Shown: piece after piece, positions 24,324 to 32,790 of the stretch
Layout of the letters: each line of letters begins with the position of its first letter
Numbering within the stretch: position 1 is the stretch's first letter
DNA from: Dinoroseobacter sp034111085
Lineage (GTDB): Bacteria > Pseudomonadota > Alphaproteobacteria > Rhodobacterales > Rhodobacteraceae
Length of the DNA stretch: 52,377 nt
NCBI GenBank assembly: GCA_034111085.1
Contig: JAWUXZ010000030.1
Coordinates: 1-52,377, forward strand
Direction of reading: 5' to 3'
Notes under the pieces: generated by a model
The model's database searches: none
The model's input: the letters and a program-made list of their open reading frames with translations, nothing else
Told to the model about the DNA's origin: nothing
Program-made: the position numbers and the translations under genes

Positions 24324-25823
24324 CTATGGGCTTTCAGCCAAAAGCTCAGGTGGAAAGTTCTGATAGCTGATAGGCCGCAGCCATCGGTTGATCGCCATTG
24401 TGCCGACCGAGGTGCTTCGGCTGTCGGTCGCAGCCGGGTAAGGGCCACCGTGGGTCATCGCAGAAGCAACCTCGACGCCGGTCGGATAGCCGTTGCATAA
24501 GATACGCCCCGCACGTTCGCGCAACGCAGGCAAAAGCGTGAGCGCCCCCTCGCGATCCGTCGGCATATCAAGCTGCAGCGTCGCCGTTAATTGCCCCTCA
24601 AGGGCTTCGGCCACAGCCAGCATCTGATCTGCGTCATCACACTCCACGACAATACCCGCAGCTCCAAAGACTTCATGGTGAAGATCTGGTGTTGCAAGCC
24701 ACGTGGTTGCATCCGTCTTGAACGCGATTGGACGGCCCACACGGGTGCCTTCGTCAACTGTACCGACACCAAGCACTTCTAGCTTGTTTGACAGGGCCTC
24801 GACGGTGCCCTGATAGGTTTCACATATGCGGTCCGTCAGCATCTTTTGCGGGGCCGCCGTGTTCAGGGCAGCGGCGGCTGAAGTCAGCAACGCGTCAAAG
24901 CCAGCGCTTTTCACGCCGATCAACACGCCGGGGTTGGTGCAGAATTGTCCCGCCCCCATGGTCAAGGACCCGACCCAAGCCGCGCCAATCGTAGCGCCGC
25001 GCGCGCCAACAGCTCCGGGCAGGCAGAAGACGGGATTGATCGATCCCAACTCGCCAAAAAACGGAATTGGTACGGGACGCGCAGCGCATAGATCAAACAA
25101 TGCACGCCCGGCACCAAGCGACCCAGTAAAACCGACGGCCGTAATCTCAGGATGCTGGACAAGGCCCGCGCCGACCTCATTCGCCGCGCCATGGACCATC
25201 TGGAACGTGGCTTTGGGCATGCCGCAGCGCGCAATCGCGGCCTCAATCGCTTGTGCGACCAATTCCGCCGTGGCGGGGTGCGCCGGGTGACCTTTGACAA
25301 TCACCGGACAGCCCGCTGCAAGTGCCGAGGCGGTGTCGCCGCCTGCCGTAGAAAACGCGAGCGGGAAATTTGAGGCGCCAAACACAACCACAGGGCCAAT
25401 CGGGATATGGGTCAAACGCAAGTCAGGGCGCGCCAAGGGTTGGCGGTCTGGCAAGGCCGGATCATGGCGGGTCTCAGGGTAGCTTTCGGACCGGATCAAT
25501 TCCGCGAATAGGCGCAGTTGACCTGCTGTGCGTCCGCGTTCGCCCACCAAACGTGCCTGAGGCAGGCCAGATTCCGCCATCGCCGCCTCGGTAATCTGAT
25601 CGCCACGTGCGTCAATCTCTTCGGCTATGGCCTCGAGGAAAGCCGCGCGATCCTGTGTTGTCGTCGCACTAAAGGCGCGAAACGCGGCGCGGGCAGCGCA
25701 GGCAGCCACGTCTATCTGCGCAAGGCTCACTTGGTGAACACCTGCCAAAGGGCTGTCGGGTGCGTCGAGTTGAGTATCCGAAGAAACCCAATCCCCATCA
25801 ATGAAATGTTGTCCAGTAAGCAT
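24324..25823 (-). CDS. NADP-type 2-oxoglutarate-semialdehyde (2,5-dioxopentanoate) dehydrogenase
   Basis: 499 aa from ATG 25823 (MLTGQHFIDGDW), with AGGA eight bases upstream; ATG 25829 is the alternative. FGASNFPLAFSTAGGDTASALAAGCPVIVKGHPAHP and the nucleophile segment GAGQFCTNPGV mark the type III 2-oxoglutarate-semialdehyde dehydrogenase group. A long C-terminal domain ends in NGYPTGVEVASAMTHGGPYPAATDSRSTSVG. It oxidises 2-oxoglutarate semialdehyde to 2-oxoglutarate. As last gene of the operon it finishes the predicted non-phosphorylative sugar-acid route. Confidence 0.9.
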   Translation of the reverse strand: MLTGQHFIDGDWVSSDTQLDAPDSPLAGVHQVSLAQIDVAACAARAAFRAFSATTTQDRAAFLEAIAEEIDARGDQITEAAMAESGLPQARLVGERGRTAGQLRLFAELIRSESYPETRHDPALPDRQPLARPDLRLTHIPIGPVVVFGASNFPLAFSTAGGDTASALAAGCPVIVKGHPAHPATAELVAQAIEAAIARCGMPKATFQMVHGAANEVGAGLVQHPEITAVGFTGSLGAGRALFDLCAARPVPIPFFGELGSINPVFCLPGAVGARGATIGAAWVGSLTMGAGQFCTNPGVLIGVKSAGFDALLTSAAAALNTAAPQKMLTDRICETYQGTVEALSNKLEVLGVGTVDEGTRVGRPIAFKTDATTWLATPDLHHEVFGAAGIVVECDDADQMLAVAEALEGQLTATLQLDMPTDREGALTLLPALRERAGRILCNGYPTGVEVASAMTHGGPYPAATDSRSTSVGTMAINRWLRPISYQNFPPELLAESP

Positions 25824-25833
25824 CGGCATAATC

Positions 25834-26850
25834 CTATTGAATTGGGGCAAGGCGCGCGTCGCGGTGGGTCACCGCAAGCCGCACTAGAAGGTCAAAGGCG
25901 CTGCGCGTTGCACCCACATTTGCAATGCCTTGGCCCGCAATATCGAACGCGGTGCCGTGGGCAGGGGTCGCCACCGGGATCGGAAGGCCACCCGCAACAG
26001 TCACACCCCGGTCAAAGCCCATCAGCTTGATCGCGATTTGGCCTTGGTCGTGATACATGGTGACAACCGCGTCGACCTCACCGGCTTTGGCTTTGAGAAA
26101 CACGGTGTCAGACGGCCAAGGGCCTGTGACATTCATCTGCCGCGCCTGATATTCAGCAACGACAGGGGCCAGAATATCGATCTCTTCGCGCCCAAATTTC
26201 CCGTTGTCCCCCGCATGGGGATTCAGCGCCGCAACCGCCACATGGGGCCGCGCCTTGCCCGCTTTCGCCAACGTATCATGGGCCATCGTAATCGCCTTGC
26301 GCACGCCCTCGGCTGTGATGTTCTGCGCCACGTCGCGCAGCCCGATATGAGACGTCACGCGCGTGGTCATCAATTCGTCCAAGACATTGATTTCACTGTG
26401 ATAGCCCTCAAAACCCAGATAGCGCGCCATATAACGGTGCTCATCCTCGGCATTGAGGCCAGCTGCGGTCAAGGCGGCCTTGTTGAACGGCCCAAACAGG
26501 ACGCCGTCCACATGGCCCGCGACCGCAAGATCAAGCGCTTGGTCAAGAGTGCGCAGCGCGCTCGCCCCGCTGTGTGTGGTGACTTCAGCGATCTTCACGT
26601 CCGCCGCATCAATCGTTTCCATCTCCAGATGGCGAAGTCCCGAAAACCCCACCACGTCAGCTTGCGCTACCGGATCAAGCGGCAAGGTCACACCCGCCTG
26701 TCGCGCGCCCTGTTCCCAAATGTGAGCATCGCCCACCAGCAAGATATCCGCCGCGTCGCGCATGCCGTCGCTGGCAAGAAGGCGCGCAATCAATTCGGGG
26801 CCAATCCCGGACGGATCGCCCGGAATGATGGCAAGCTTAGGTCTGGTCAT
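25834..26850 (-). CDS. PdxA-family 4-hydroxythreonine-4-phosphate dehydrogenase homologue
   Basis: 338 aa from ATG 26850 (MTRPKLAIIPGDPSGIGPEL). Family marks are GDPSGIGPELIAR, NPHAGDNGKFGREEIDIL, TMYHDQGQIAIKLMGFDRGV and PAHGTAFDIAG, so the metal and phosphate-site residues of PdxA look intact. Besides vitamin B6 synthesis, PdxA paralogues (PdxA2) act as oxidative decarboxylases on 4-phospho-threonate or erythronate in sugar-acid catabolism, normally next to a DUF1537 kinase. No such kinase is in this operon, so its reaction here is open. The catabolic setting argues against the biosynthetic pdxA. Confidence 0.87.
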   Translation of the reverse strand: MTRPKLAIIPGDPSGIGPELIARLLASDGMRDAADILLVGDAHIWEQGARQAGVTLPLDPVAQADVVGFSGLRHLEMETIDAADVKIAEVTTHSGASALRTLDQALDLAVAGHVDGVLFGPFNKAALTAAGLNAEDEHRYMARYLGFEGYHSEINVLDELMTTRVTSHIGLRDVAQNITAEGVRKAITMAHDTLAKAGKARPHVAVAALNPHAGDNGKFGREEIDILAPVVAEYQARQMNVTGPWPSDTVFLKAKAGEVDAVVTMYHDQGQIAIKLMGFDRGVTVAGGLPIPVATPAHGTAFDIAGQGIANVGATRSAFDLLVRLAVTHRDARLAPIQ

Positions 26851-26854
26851 GGGG

Positions 26855-27565
26855 CTATTCTCCGGCCGAGGTAGAGCGTTCGCGCATCGCCGCAGCAATG
26901 TTGGCCTCAGCAGTTTTAAGATGTTGTTTCAGCGCTTTAGAAGCCGCGTCGGCGTCCCGCTCCAATAGAGCTTCAACGATGGAGGCATGCTCTTGCCATG
27001 TGCTGTCGAGGCTGACTGTGCGTTGCGAGGACATAAAACGCGCGCGCCACAAACGGGCGTTGTAGCGCTCATGGGTTTCGAGCAACGCGGCATTGCCTGA
27101 GGCCAGCACAATGGCATTATGGAACGCCATGTCGCGGTTAAACGACATCACTTTGTCGCCGCCTGCGCGCTCTACAATCTCGCGGTTCAGCATGTCGATC
27201 CCGTGCAATTGCGCGTCCGTCGCATTGCTGCACGCCAGCTCGCCGGCAAGCGCCTCTAGGGCACCTTGCACGCGCAGATAATCGCAGATCTCTTCGAGCG
27301 AAGGGTCGGCCACGAACGGGCGACGCGAAGCCGTGTAGCCCACAAGGCCGTCATTGGCCAAAAGCTTGATCGCGTCGCGCATGGGTGTGCGGCTTACGCC
27401 AAGGGCCTCTGCCAGATCACGCTCAGGCAATGCTGTTCCGGGCGATAGCCGTTCCAGAAGGATCATCTCGCGGATTTTCTGCGCTGCGTCTTCTGCGAGG
27501 CTAAGCGATCGTGTGACGCCACCGACCTCGGACAATGCTTGTTTCAGGTCTTCCATAGCCGGCAT
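26855..27565 (-). CDS. GntR-family (FadR/FCD subfamily) transcriptional regulator
   Basis: 236 aa. An N-terminal winged helix (SLAEDAAQKIREMILLERLSPGTALPERDLAEALGVSRTPMRDAIKLLANDGLV, about 20-75) is followed by an all-helical FCD ligand domain with the expected metal/ligand histidine region (FHNAIVLASGNAALLETHERYNARLW). The ATG at 27565 lies one base beyond the preceding TAA, so it is co-translated within the operon. The palindrome TTTTGGTATACCAAAA upstream of the first operon gene is of the GntR/FCD operator type, giving a simple autoregulated repressor model. Confidence 0.92.
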   Translation of the reverse strand: MPAMEDLKQALSEVGGVTRSLSLAEDAAQKIREMILLERLSPGTALPERDLAEALGVSRTPMRDAIKLLANDGLVGYTASRRPFVADPSLEEICDYLRVQGALEALAGELACSNATDAQLHGIDMLNREIVERAGGDKVMSFNRDMAFHNAIVLASGNAALLETHERYNARLWRARFMSSQRTVSLDSTWQEHASIVEALLERDADAASKALKQHLKTAEANIAAAMRERSTSAGE

Positions 27566-27566
27566 C

Positions 27567-28478
27567 TTAGCGTCCCCAAGTCAAAGCAACAGGTTGAAGT
27601 GGGCGAACCAGCTCCAGCAGTTGCGCGCGGGTATCAGGGTGCAGTGGCGGGATCGGATGGCGGCAATATTCGCTGCCTATGACACCGCCTTCTACCATGA
27701 CCGCCTTTGCCGAACGGAACCCACATTGGCGGTTCTCAAAATTGACCGCTGGCAGGACGCGCGCATAGGCAGCCAGTGCCGCATCCCGGTCGCCTGACGC
27801 ATGGTTGGTCAGGACGGGCTTGATCTGGTCGGGGATCATGGCAGAGGTCATCGCCCCCGTGGCCCCGCCATCTAGATCGGCCATCAAGGTGATCGCCTCT
27901 TCGCCGTCAAATGGGCCCTCAATTGCATCGCCGCCTTCGGCCACCAACGCGCGCAATTTGGAGGCCGCTTGCGGGCACTCGATCTTGAACAGCTTCACCA
28001 TGTCGATCTCACGGGCCATCCTGACCAACAGCGGCACCGGCAATTCAATGCCGGACAATGGCGCATCTTGCACCATGATCGGCAGGCCAACTTCGCCAAC
28101 GCGGGCGAATTGCTCGAAGGTTTGCTCGGCTGTGCCGCGCATCAGCGCGCCGTGATAGGGCGGCATCATCATCACTATATCCGCGCCATGGGCTTTGGCG
28201 TGGGCCGCACGATCTACGGCGATCTGCGTAGCGTAATGGCTGATGGTGACGATTGCCGGCACGCGTCGCGCCACATGGGCAAGACTGTGCTCCGTCAGCA
28301 GGCGGCGTTCTTCATCGGTGATCAGGAACTGTTCCGAGAAGTTGGCAAGGACGCAAATCCCATCTCTGCCCTGATCGATCATGCAATCCAGAACGCGGTT
28401 CATGCCGTCGAAATCAACCGTTCCATCGGGGTGAAACGGCGTCGGCGCTACGGGCCAGATTCCACTGTAAATAGCCAT
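27567..28478 (-). CDS. L-2-keto-3-deoxyarabonate dehydratase-like protein (DHDPS superfamily)
   Basis: 303 aa. FPVAPT-type opening (GIWPVAPTPFHPDGTVD), GICVLANFSEQFLITDEER in place of the usual GTTGE loop, HYATQIAVDRAAHAKAHGAD, MVQDAPLSG and the Schiff-base lysine in VKLFKIECP. The ILANFSEQF-like motif and KIE-P site are what I recall for AraD of the non-phosphorylative L-arabinose route. That enzyme dehydrates L-2-keto-3-deoxypentonate to 2-oxoglutarate semialdehyde. All L-pentonates give the same 2-keto-3-deoxy product, so the starting acid need not be arabonate. It lies six bases after the dehydratase gene. Confidence 0.82.
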   Translation of the reverse strand: MAIYSGIWPVAPTPFHPDGTVDFDGMNRVLDCMIDQGRDGICVLANFSEQFLITDEERRLLTEHSLAHVARRVPAIVTISHYATQIAVDRAAHAKAHGADIVMMMPPYHGALMRGTAEQTFEQFARVGEVGLPIMVQDAPLSGIELPVPLLVRMAREIDMVKLFKIECPQAASKLRALVAEGGDAIEGPFDGEEAITLMADLDGGATGAMTSAMIPDQIKPVLTNHASGDRDAALAAYARVLPAVNFENRQCGFRSAKAVMVEGGVIGSEYCRHPIPPLHPDTRAQLLELVRPLQPVALTWGR

Positions 28479-28484
28479 CCGCGT

Positions 28485-29657
28485 CTACTCCTCAATCTCG
28501 AAGTCATCTAGGTGCCGATCCGAAAGGCTCAGCCCCAGACCTGGCACATTGTCATCCAACTGTAAAAACCCGTTTTCCGCCGCAGGATCGCCGTCGAAGA
28601 CATAATAGAACAGCTCGTTGCCGACCTCGACATCGAACACCGGGAAGTATTCTGAGATCGGGCAATTCACATTCGCCATGGTCAGGTGGTAATTGTGCAT
28701 TTGGCCCGCGTGGGGGATCACTGGCACTTGGTAGGCCTCGGCCAGGGCGTTGATCTTTTGCGCCGCCGTGATGCCGCCGACCCGGTTGGTGTCGTATTGA
28801 ATGACGCTGACCGCGCGCAGATCGAGCAGCTGCCGAAAGCCCATCAACGAGAATTCGTGCTCGCCGCCCGAGATCGGGATTGGGCCGCGGTTCAGCTCTG
28901 CATAGCCGTGGATATCGTCGGCAATCACCGGCTCTTCCAGCCACCGCGGCTCATATTTCTCCAACTTCGGCAGCATCCGGCGCGTGTAATCGAGGTTCCA
29001 CCCCATGTAGCATTCGAGCATCAAGTCGACGTCATAACCGATCACCTCGCGCACCGCTTCCACCCGCTTAAGGTTCTCGCGCATGCCAGCCATGCCGTCC
29101 TTAGGGCCAAATCCAAAGCGCATCTTATAGCCTTGATAGCCGCTTTTCTGTGCCTCCGCCGCCTCGGCCTGCATTGCATCAATGGGCCCGGAATAGAGCT
29201 TCGAGTAATAGACCGGAATCGACTCTTTCGTGCGGCCACCGAGCAGCTTGAACACCGGCTTGCCCGTCAGCTTGCCCATCAGATCCCAGATCGCAATATC
29301 GACGGCAGAAATCGCCGTCATGCCGATGCCTTTGCGCCCCCAAGCATGGGTCTTGCGGTACATCTTTTCCCACAAATAGGCGTAGTCGAATGGATCTTCG
29401 CCAATCACCATCGGGGCCAGATACTGATCGATTGTGGCCTTCACCAAACTGGGTGCTAGCGCCGCGTTGCCAATGCCGATGGTGCCATCTTCACACTCAA
29501 CCTCGCAGGTCAGCCATTGATGGAAGCGGAAGCTGTCCATCCCGTCGCCGCGCTCATATAGGGCATCGCCTGCATTGGTGCAGAAATTGCCTTGCGGAGG
29601 AACGGTCTTACCGGTCCAGTTCCAGACTTTGGTGCGGACAGATTTTATTTTGGTCAT
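28485..29657 (-). CDS. enolase-superfamily sugar-acid dehydratase (L-rhamnonate/L-lyxonate dehydratase-like)
   Basis: 390-aa mandelate-racemase/enolase-superfamily protein. The capping domain has WLTCEVECEDGTIGIGNAALAPSLV; the barrel has KGIGMTAISAVDIAIWDLMGKLTGKPVFKLLGG, GYKMRFGFGPKDGMAGM, metal ligands in DLMLECYMGWN, EEPV and SGGEHE, and the base HAGQMHNYH. This pattern is closest to RhmD, whose members act on L-rhamnonate, L-mannonate or L-lyxonate. The L-pentonate dehydratase downstream makes L-lyxonate the most coherent substrate (inference). TctA starts four bases away. Confidence 0.88.
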   Translation of the reverse strand: MTKIKSVRTKVWNWTGKTVPPQGNFCTNAGDALYERGDGMDSFRFHQWLTCEVECEDGTIGIGNAALAPSLVKATIDQYLAPMVIGEDPFDYAYLWEKMYRKTHAWGRKGIGMTAISAVDIAIWDLMGKLTGKPVFKLLGGRTKESIPVYYSKLYSGPIDAMQAEAAEAQKSGYQGYKMRFGFGPKDGMAGMRENLKRVEAVREVIGYDVDLMLECYMGWNLDYTRRMLPKLEKYEPRWLEEPVIADDIHGYAELNRGPIPISGGEHEFSLMGFRQLLDLRAVSVIQYDTNRVGGITAAQKINALAEAYQVPVIPHAGQMHNYHLTMANVNCPISEYFPVFDVEVGNELFYYVFDGDPAAENGFLQLDDNVPGLGLSLSDRHLDDFEIEE

Positions 29658-29661
29658 CAGG

Positions 29662-31161
29662 TTACTCCCCCATCGACTTGAGCGGATCGCGCTGCGTGAA
29701 GAGTCTGCTCCAAATGGCAGGTCCGAACAGAGCGAGGAAGGTTAAGGCAAAGAATACGATACAAAGGGGTCGGGTCAGCATCAGCCACCATTGATCGTCG
29801 AGCATGATCAGCGACTGACCGAGGCGCTTTTCCAGCATCCCGCCCAAGATAAGCCCAATGGCCAGCGGCACGACGGAATAGCCAAAGCGCCGCATAAAGT
29901 AGCCAAGAAAGCCCGCGCCAATGGCGATCCAGACATCGAGGAACGACTGGTCCAGCGCATAGGCCCCGACGATCGAAAACGTAAACACGATGGGCCACAG
30001 GACCGGGATCGGCACGAAGGTAATCCGCGCAAACAGCTTGGCACCAAACAGGCCCACAAAGATGAACAGGACGTTCACAAACATCATCGACCAGAAGATG
30101 GCGTAGGCAAACTCAGCCTGTTCGGTGAACATAGTCGGCCCCGGTTGCAGCCCGTGGATCATCAGGCCTGCAAGAATTACCGCTGCCGTCGGGCTGCCGG
30201 GAATGCCAAGCGCTAGGGTCGGCACCATTGCTCCGCCGGTGGCCGCGTTATTGGCGGCCTCAGATCCGGCAATGCCTTCGATCGCGCCCTTGCCGAATTC
30301 CTCGGGCGTCTTGGACCAACGCCGCGCCTCGTTATAGCCGATCATCGAGGCGACAGTGGCCCCCTCCGCGGGCAGAATGCCAATGAAAGTGCCGATGCCC
30401 GAGGATCGCAGGATGGTTTTCCAGACCTTCTTATAGTCCGCTAGGCTTGGCAGCTTTATTGCGTCCATCTTCACTTGCTGTCGTTCAACCGACAATCGAT
30501 CGGCCTGCACCAACAGCTCTGAGATTCCGAAAAGACCGATCATCACCGGCACAAAACCGATGCCTTCGGTCAACTCTGACATCCCGAATGTGAACCGCTC
30601 CACCGTTGTCAGCAGGTCTTTGCCAACGGTTGCCGCCAACACACCAAGTGCGCCCGCAATCAGGTTCTTGATTGGCGAGCCATCTCCGATGGTTGCCAAC
30701 ATCGACAAGCCAAAGACTGTGAGGGCAAAATACTCCGGCGGGGCAAAGTTATAGGCCATGCGCGCCATCATTGGTGCTGCCGCCATCAGGCATACGACCG
30801 AGACGATTCCACCAAACGTGGAGGACACAGTCGCCATCCCAAGTGCACGGCCCGCTTCGCCGCGCTGCGCCATTGGGTAGCCGTCCAGGCAGGTCGTCGC
30901 ACTGGCCGAGGTGCCGGGTGTGTTGATCAAGATCGCCGTGATCGCGCCGGCAAATGTGGCCGAGCAATAGATCGTTGTCAGGACGGCGATAGCCGGGATC
31001 GGGTCCATTGTGATGGTGAACGGCAGCAGCAAGGCCGCCCCCGTGGTCGCGTTCAACCCCGGCAATGCGCCGATGATGACCCCCGCCAAAGTGGCAGCGA
31101 AAAGGATAACCAGAAGTTGCGGGTCGGAGATGGCCACAAGGCCTGCAATGAGATCTTCCAT
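29662..31161 (-). CDS. tripartite tricarboxylate transporter large permease (TctA family)
   Basis: 499-aa integral membrane protein with about 11-12 helices and the conserved TctA motif near the N-terminus (IIGALPGLNATTGAALLLPFT). Its repeat in the second half reads GTFIGILPAEGATVASMIGYNEARR. It is the proton- or sodium-coupled channel of a TTT importer working with the small TctB subunit and the periplasmic TctC protein. By operon context the cargo is a sugar acid rather than citrate. Confidence 0.95.
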   Translation of the reverse strand: MEDLIAGLVAISDPQLLVILFAATLAGVIIGALPGLNATTGAALLLPFTITMDPIPAIAVLTTIYCSATFAGAITAILINTPGTSASATTCLDGYPMAQRGEAGRALGMATVSSTFGGIVSVVCLMAAAPMMARMAYNFAPPEYFALTVFGLSMLATIGDGSPIKNLIAGALGVLAATVGKDLLTTVERFTFGMSELTEGIGFVPVMIGLFGISELLVQADRLSVERQQVKMDAIKLPSLADYKKVWKTILRSSGIGTFIGILPAEGATVASMIGYNEARRWSKTPEEFGKGAIEGIAGSEAANNAATGGAMVPTLALGIPGSPTAAVILAGLMIHGLQPGPTMFTEQAEFAYAIFWSMMFVNVLFIFVGLFGAKLFARITFVPIPVLWPIVFTFSIVGAYALDQSFLDVWIAIGAGFLGYFMRRFGYSVVPLAIGLILGGMLEKRLGQSLIMLDDQWWLMLTRPLCIVFFALTFLALFGPAIWSRLFTQRDPLKSMGE

Positions 31162-31165
31162 GGGC

Positions 31166-31645
31166 TTATCCGTACCAAAGGTTCGTCAGGAGGCCGCGCG
31201 GGAAGCGGATCTCGAAAACCTGATCAAAGAGGAAAAATATGAGCAGAGGTGCGATTGTGCTAACCAGCAACAACGCCCAGATGCGCCGCTCTCCCCAGAC
31301 CGCAGTCAGACAAAGCGCAAAAACGCCCAGTCCAAGAAATAGATCAATCGGTGCGATTGCTGCAAAAATTATGAACAGACCCATCGTCTTCCAAACGCTG
31401 GGCGACATGGCCTGAGCAATATCCTCGGGGCCATCGTCCACCGTTGGCTCGGGAGGACCACTGCGCCAAGCCTGAAACAGCAAGATCGCGCATAGACCGA
31501 CAATGAGCAACATAACCATCTGCGGAAAATCAGCGGGCTGCATACCGCGCAGCAGGATAGGCGGAACTCGATCGAATTGCGTGGACTGCCAATAGGTCAG
31601 TCCGCAGAATACGATCAGCCCTACGGGGACTAAATATCTGCTCAT
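31166..31645 (-). CDS. tripartite tricarboxylate transporter small permease (TctB family)
   Basis: 159-aa membrane protein with four hydrophobic helices (about 5-20, 42-60, 85-102, 120-140). A TctB-like pattern is seen: conserved F-P-x-M near residue 40 (DFPQMVMLLIVG) and a C-terminal IRFPRG motif. It pairs with TctA, whose gene begins four bases downstream. Confidence 0.92.
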   Translation of the reverse strand: MSRYLVPVGLIVFCGLTYWQSTQFDRVPPILLRGMQPADFPQMVMLLIVGLCAILLFQAWRSGPPEPTVDDGPEDIAQAMSPSVWKTMGLFIIFAAIAPIDLFLGLGVFALCLTAVWGERRIWALLLVSTIAPLLIFFLFDQVFEIRFPRGLLTNLWYG

Positions 31646-31701
31646 CTTCGCCTTCTCCGGAAGCTAGGGTTTCAACCGTGGATCGGGGGCCTGGTTGGGG
31701 A

Positions 31702-31736
31702 ACATGTGCCGAAAGCCTGACGCCTCCGGCACATGT
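31702..31736 (-). promoter_or_regulatory. intercistronic hairpin between tctC and tctB
   Basis: ACATGTGCCG (31702-31711) and CGGCACATGT (31727-31736) are perfect 10-bp arms around 15 bases, 13 bases past the tctC stop. There is no T-run, so partial attenuation or protection of the tctC mRNA 3' end is likely. That would fit higher synthesis of the binding protein than of the membrane subunits. Confidence 0.6.
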
Positions 31737-31748
31737 GGGTCTTGGCTA

Positions 31749-32717
31749 TTACTCGATGAAGCCCAGATCGCGCAGGGCCGCGTCCATGTCACCCAGCATT
31801 GATGTGATCTGACCGCCCCAAACCTCGGATCCAGCCACGGATGTCGCGTCCAGTCCGGCCGATTCTAGGAAGGCTTGGTAGACCGGGTGGGTCATTGCCG
31901 CCAACAGCGCCTCTTCCAATTTCAACGCAACATCGTCGGGCGTGTCTGCATGCACAACAAATCCACGAACCGTGGAGAAGTTGGCATCAATGCCCAGATC
32001 CATAGCGGTGGATACATCGGGCAAGGCCGACATACGCTCAGGCGCCATTACAACAATCGGGCAAACCTCGCCTGCTGCAACCTGCGATCCCGCTTCGGCG
32101 AGGTTCAGAACTGCCACATCAACCGCGCCTGCGATCAACTGGGTGGCCAGCTCGCCACCGCCTTCAAACGGCAGCATGGTTGGCGTGGCAAGATTGCCGT
32201 TGCGCGCAAACATGAACGCCGAGACATCGTCGATGCCGCCCAAGTGGGTGGTCCCGTAGATCAGGCCTTCTTCGCGCTGTGCATCGACAAAGGCTTCGGC
32301 AGAATCGAATTCACCGCAGCGCACCATCAAGATCTGTGGGTCATCGGTGCCACGCGCGATTGGGCGAATGTCCGACAATTTCATATCCGTATTGCCCAGT
32401 GCCATGGTGGCCGCATGACCGATGGTGTAGGTAAGGATGCTGTGGCCGTCGGCCTCAAGCGTCAGGTAGTAATCCATTGCGGTAGCACCACCACCGCCAC
32501 CGCGGTTTACCACAACCATATCGGTGCCAAGCGCACGGCGAGCGCGGATCATCATCATTCGGGTGGTGACATCAGTGCCGCCGCCGTTGCCAGCGTGGGT
32601 GACAACCTCAATGGTGCGTGTTGGAAAATCTTCGGCGATTGCGGGCAGCGTTGCTGCACCAAGAATTGCGGCACTGCAGACGAGCGACCGCATAAGCGGC
32701 GTGGTGTAATAGGACAT
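31749..32717 (-). CDS. tripartite tricarboxylate transporter substrate-binding protein (TctC/Bug family)
   Basis: 322 aa from ATG 32717, preceded by a strong GGGAGGA. A Sec signal peptide (MSYYTTPLMRSLVCSAAILGAATLPAIA, cleavage near AIA-ED) leads to a Bug-type mature domain. FPTRTIEVVTHAGNGGGTDVTTRMM corresponds to the family's ligand-binding P-G-G-x-x-D segment, here with NGGGTD. It captures the sugar acid in the periplasm for TctAB. First gene of the eight-gene operon. Confidence 0.92.
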   Translation of the reverse strand: MSYYTTPLMRSLVCSAAILGAATLPAIAEDFPTRTIEVVTHAGNGGGTDVTTRMMMIRARRALGTDMVVVNRGGGGGATAMDYYLTLEADGHSILTYTIGHAATMALGNTDMKLSDIRPIARGTDDPQILMVRCGEFDSAEAFVDAQREEGLIYGTTHLGGIDDVSAFMFARNGNLATPTMLPFEGGGELATQLIAGAVDVAVLNLAEAGSQVAAGEVCPIVVMAPERMSALPDVSTAMDLGIDANFSTVRGFVVHADTPDDVALKLEEALLAAMTHPVYQAFLESAGLDATSVAGSEVWGGQITSMLGDMDAALRDLGFIE

Positions 32718-32766
32718 TTCAATTCCTCCCTTGGGCGCGGTTGGGTCCGGAACCACGCAATTGACA

Positions 32767-32782
32767 TTTTGGTATACCAAAA
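32767..32782. promoter_or_regulatory. perfect 16-bp palindrome, GntR operator candidate
   Basis: TTTTGGTATACCAAAA is a perfect palindrome 50 bases before the tctC ATG. Its core TTGGTATACCAA is the type bound by FCD-subfamily GntR repressors, and a GntR gene is encoded in the operon. It lies just downstream of the predicted promoter, covering about +2 to +17, where a bound repressor would block initiation. I found no other perfect copy in the window. Confidence 0.75.
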
Positions 32783-32790
32783 CTCCGTAA

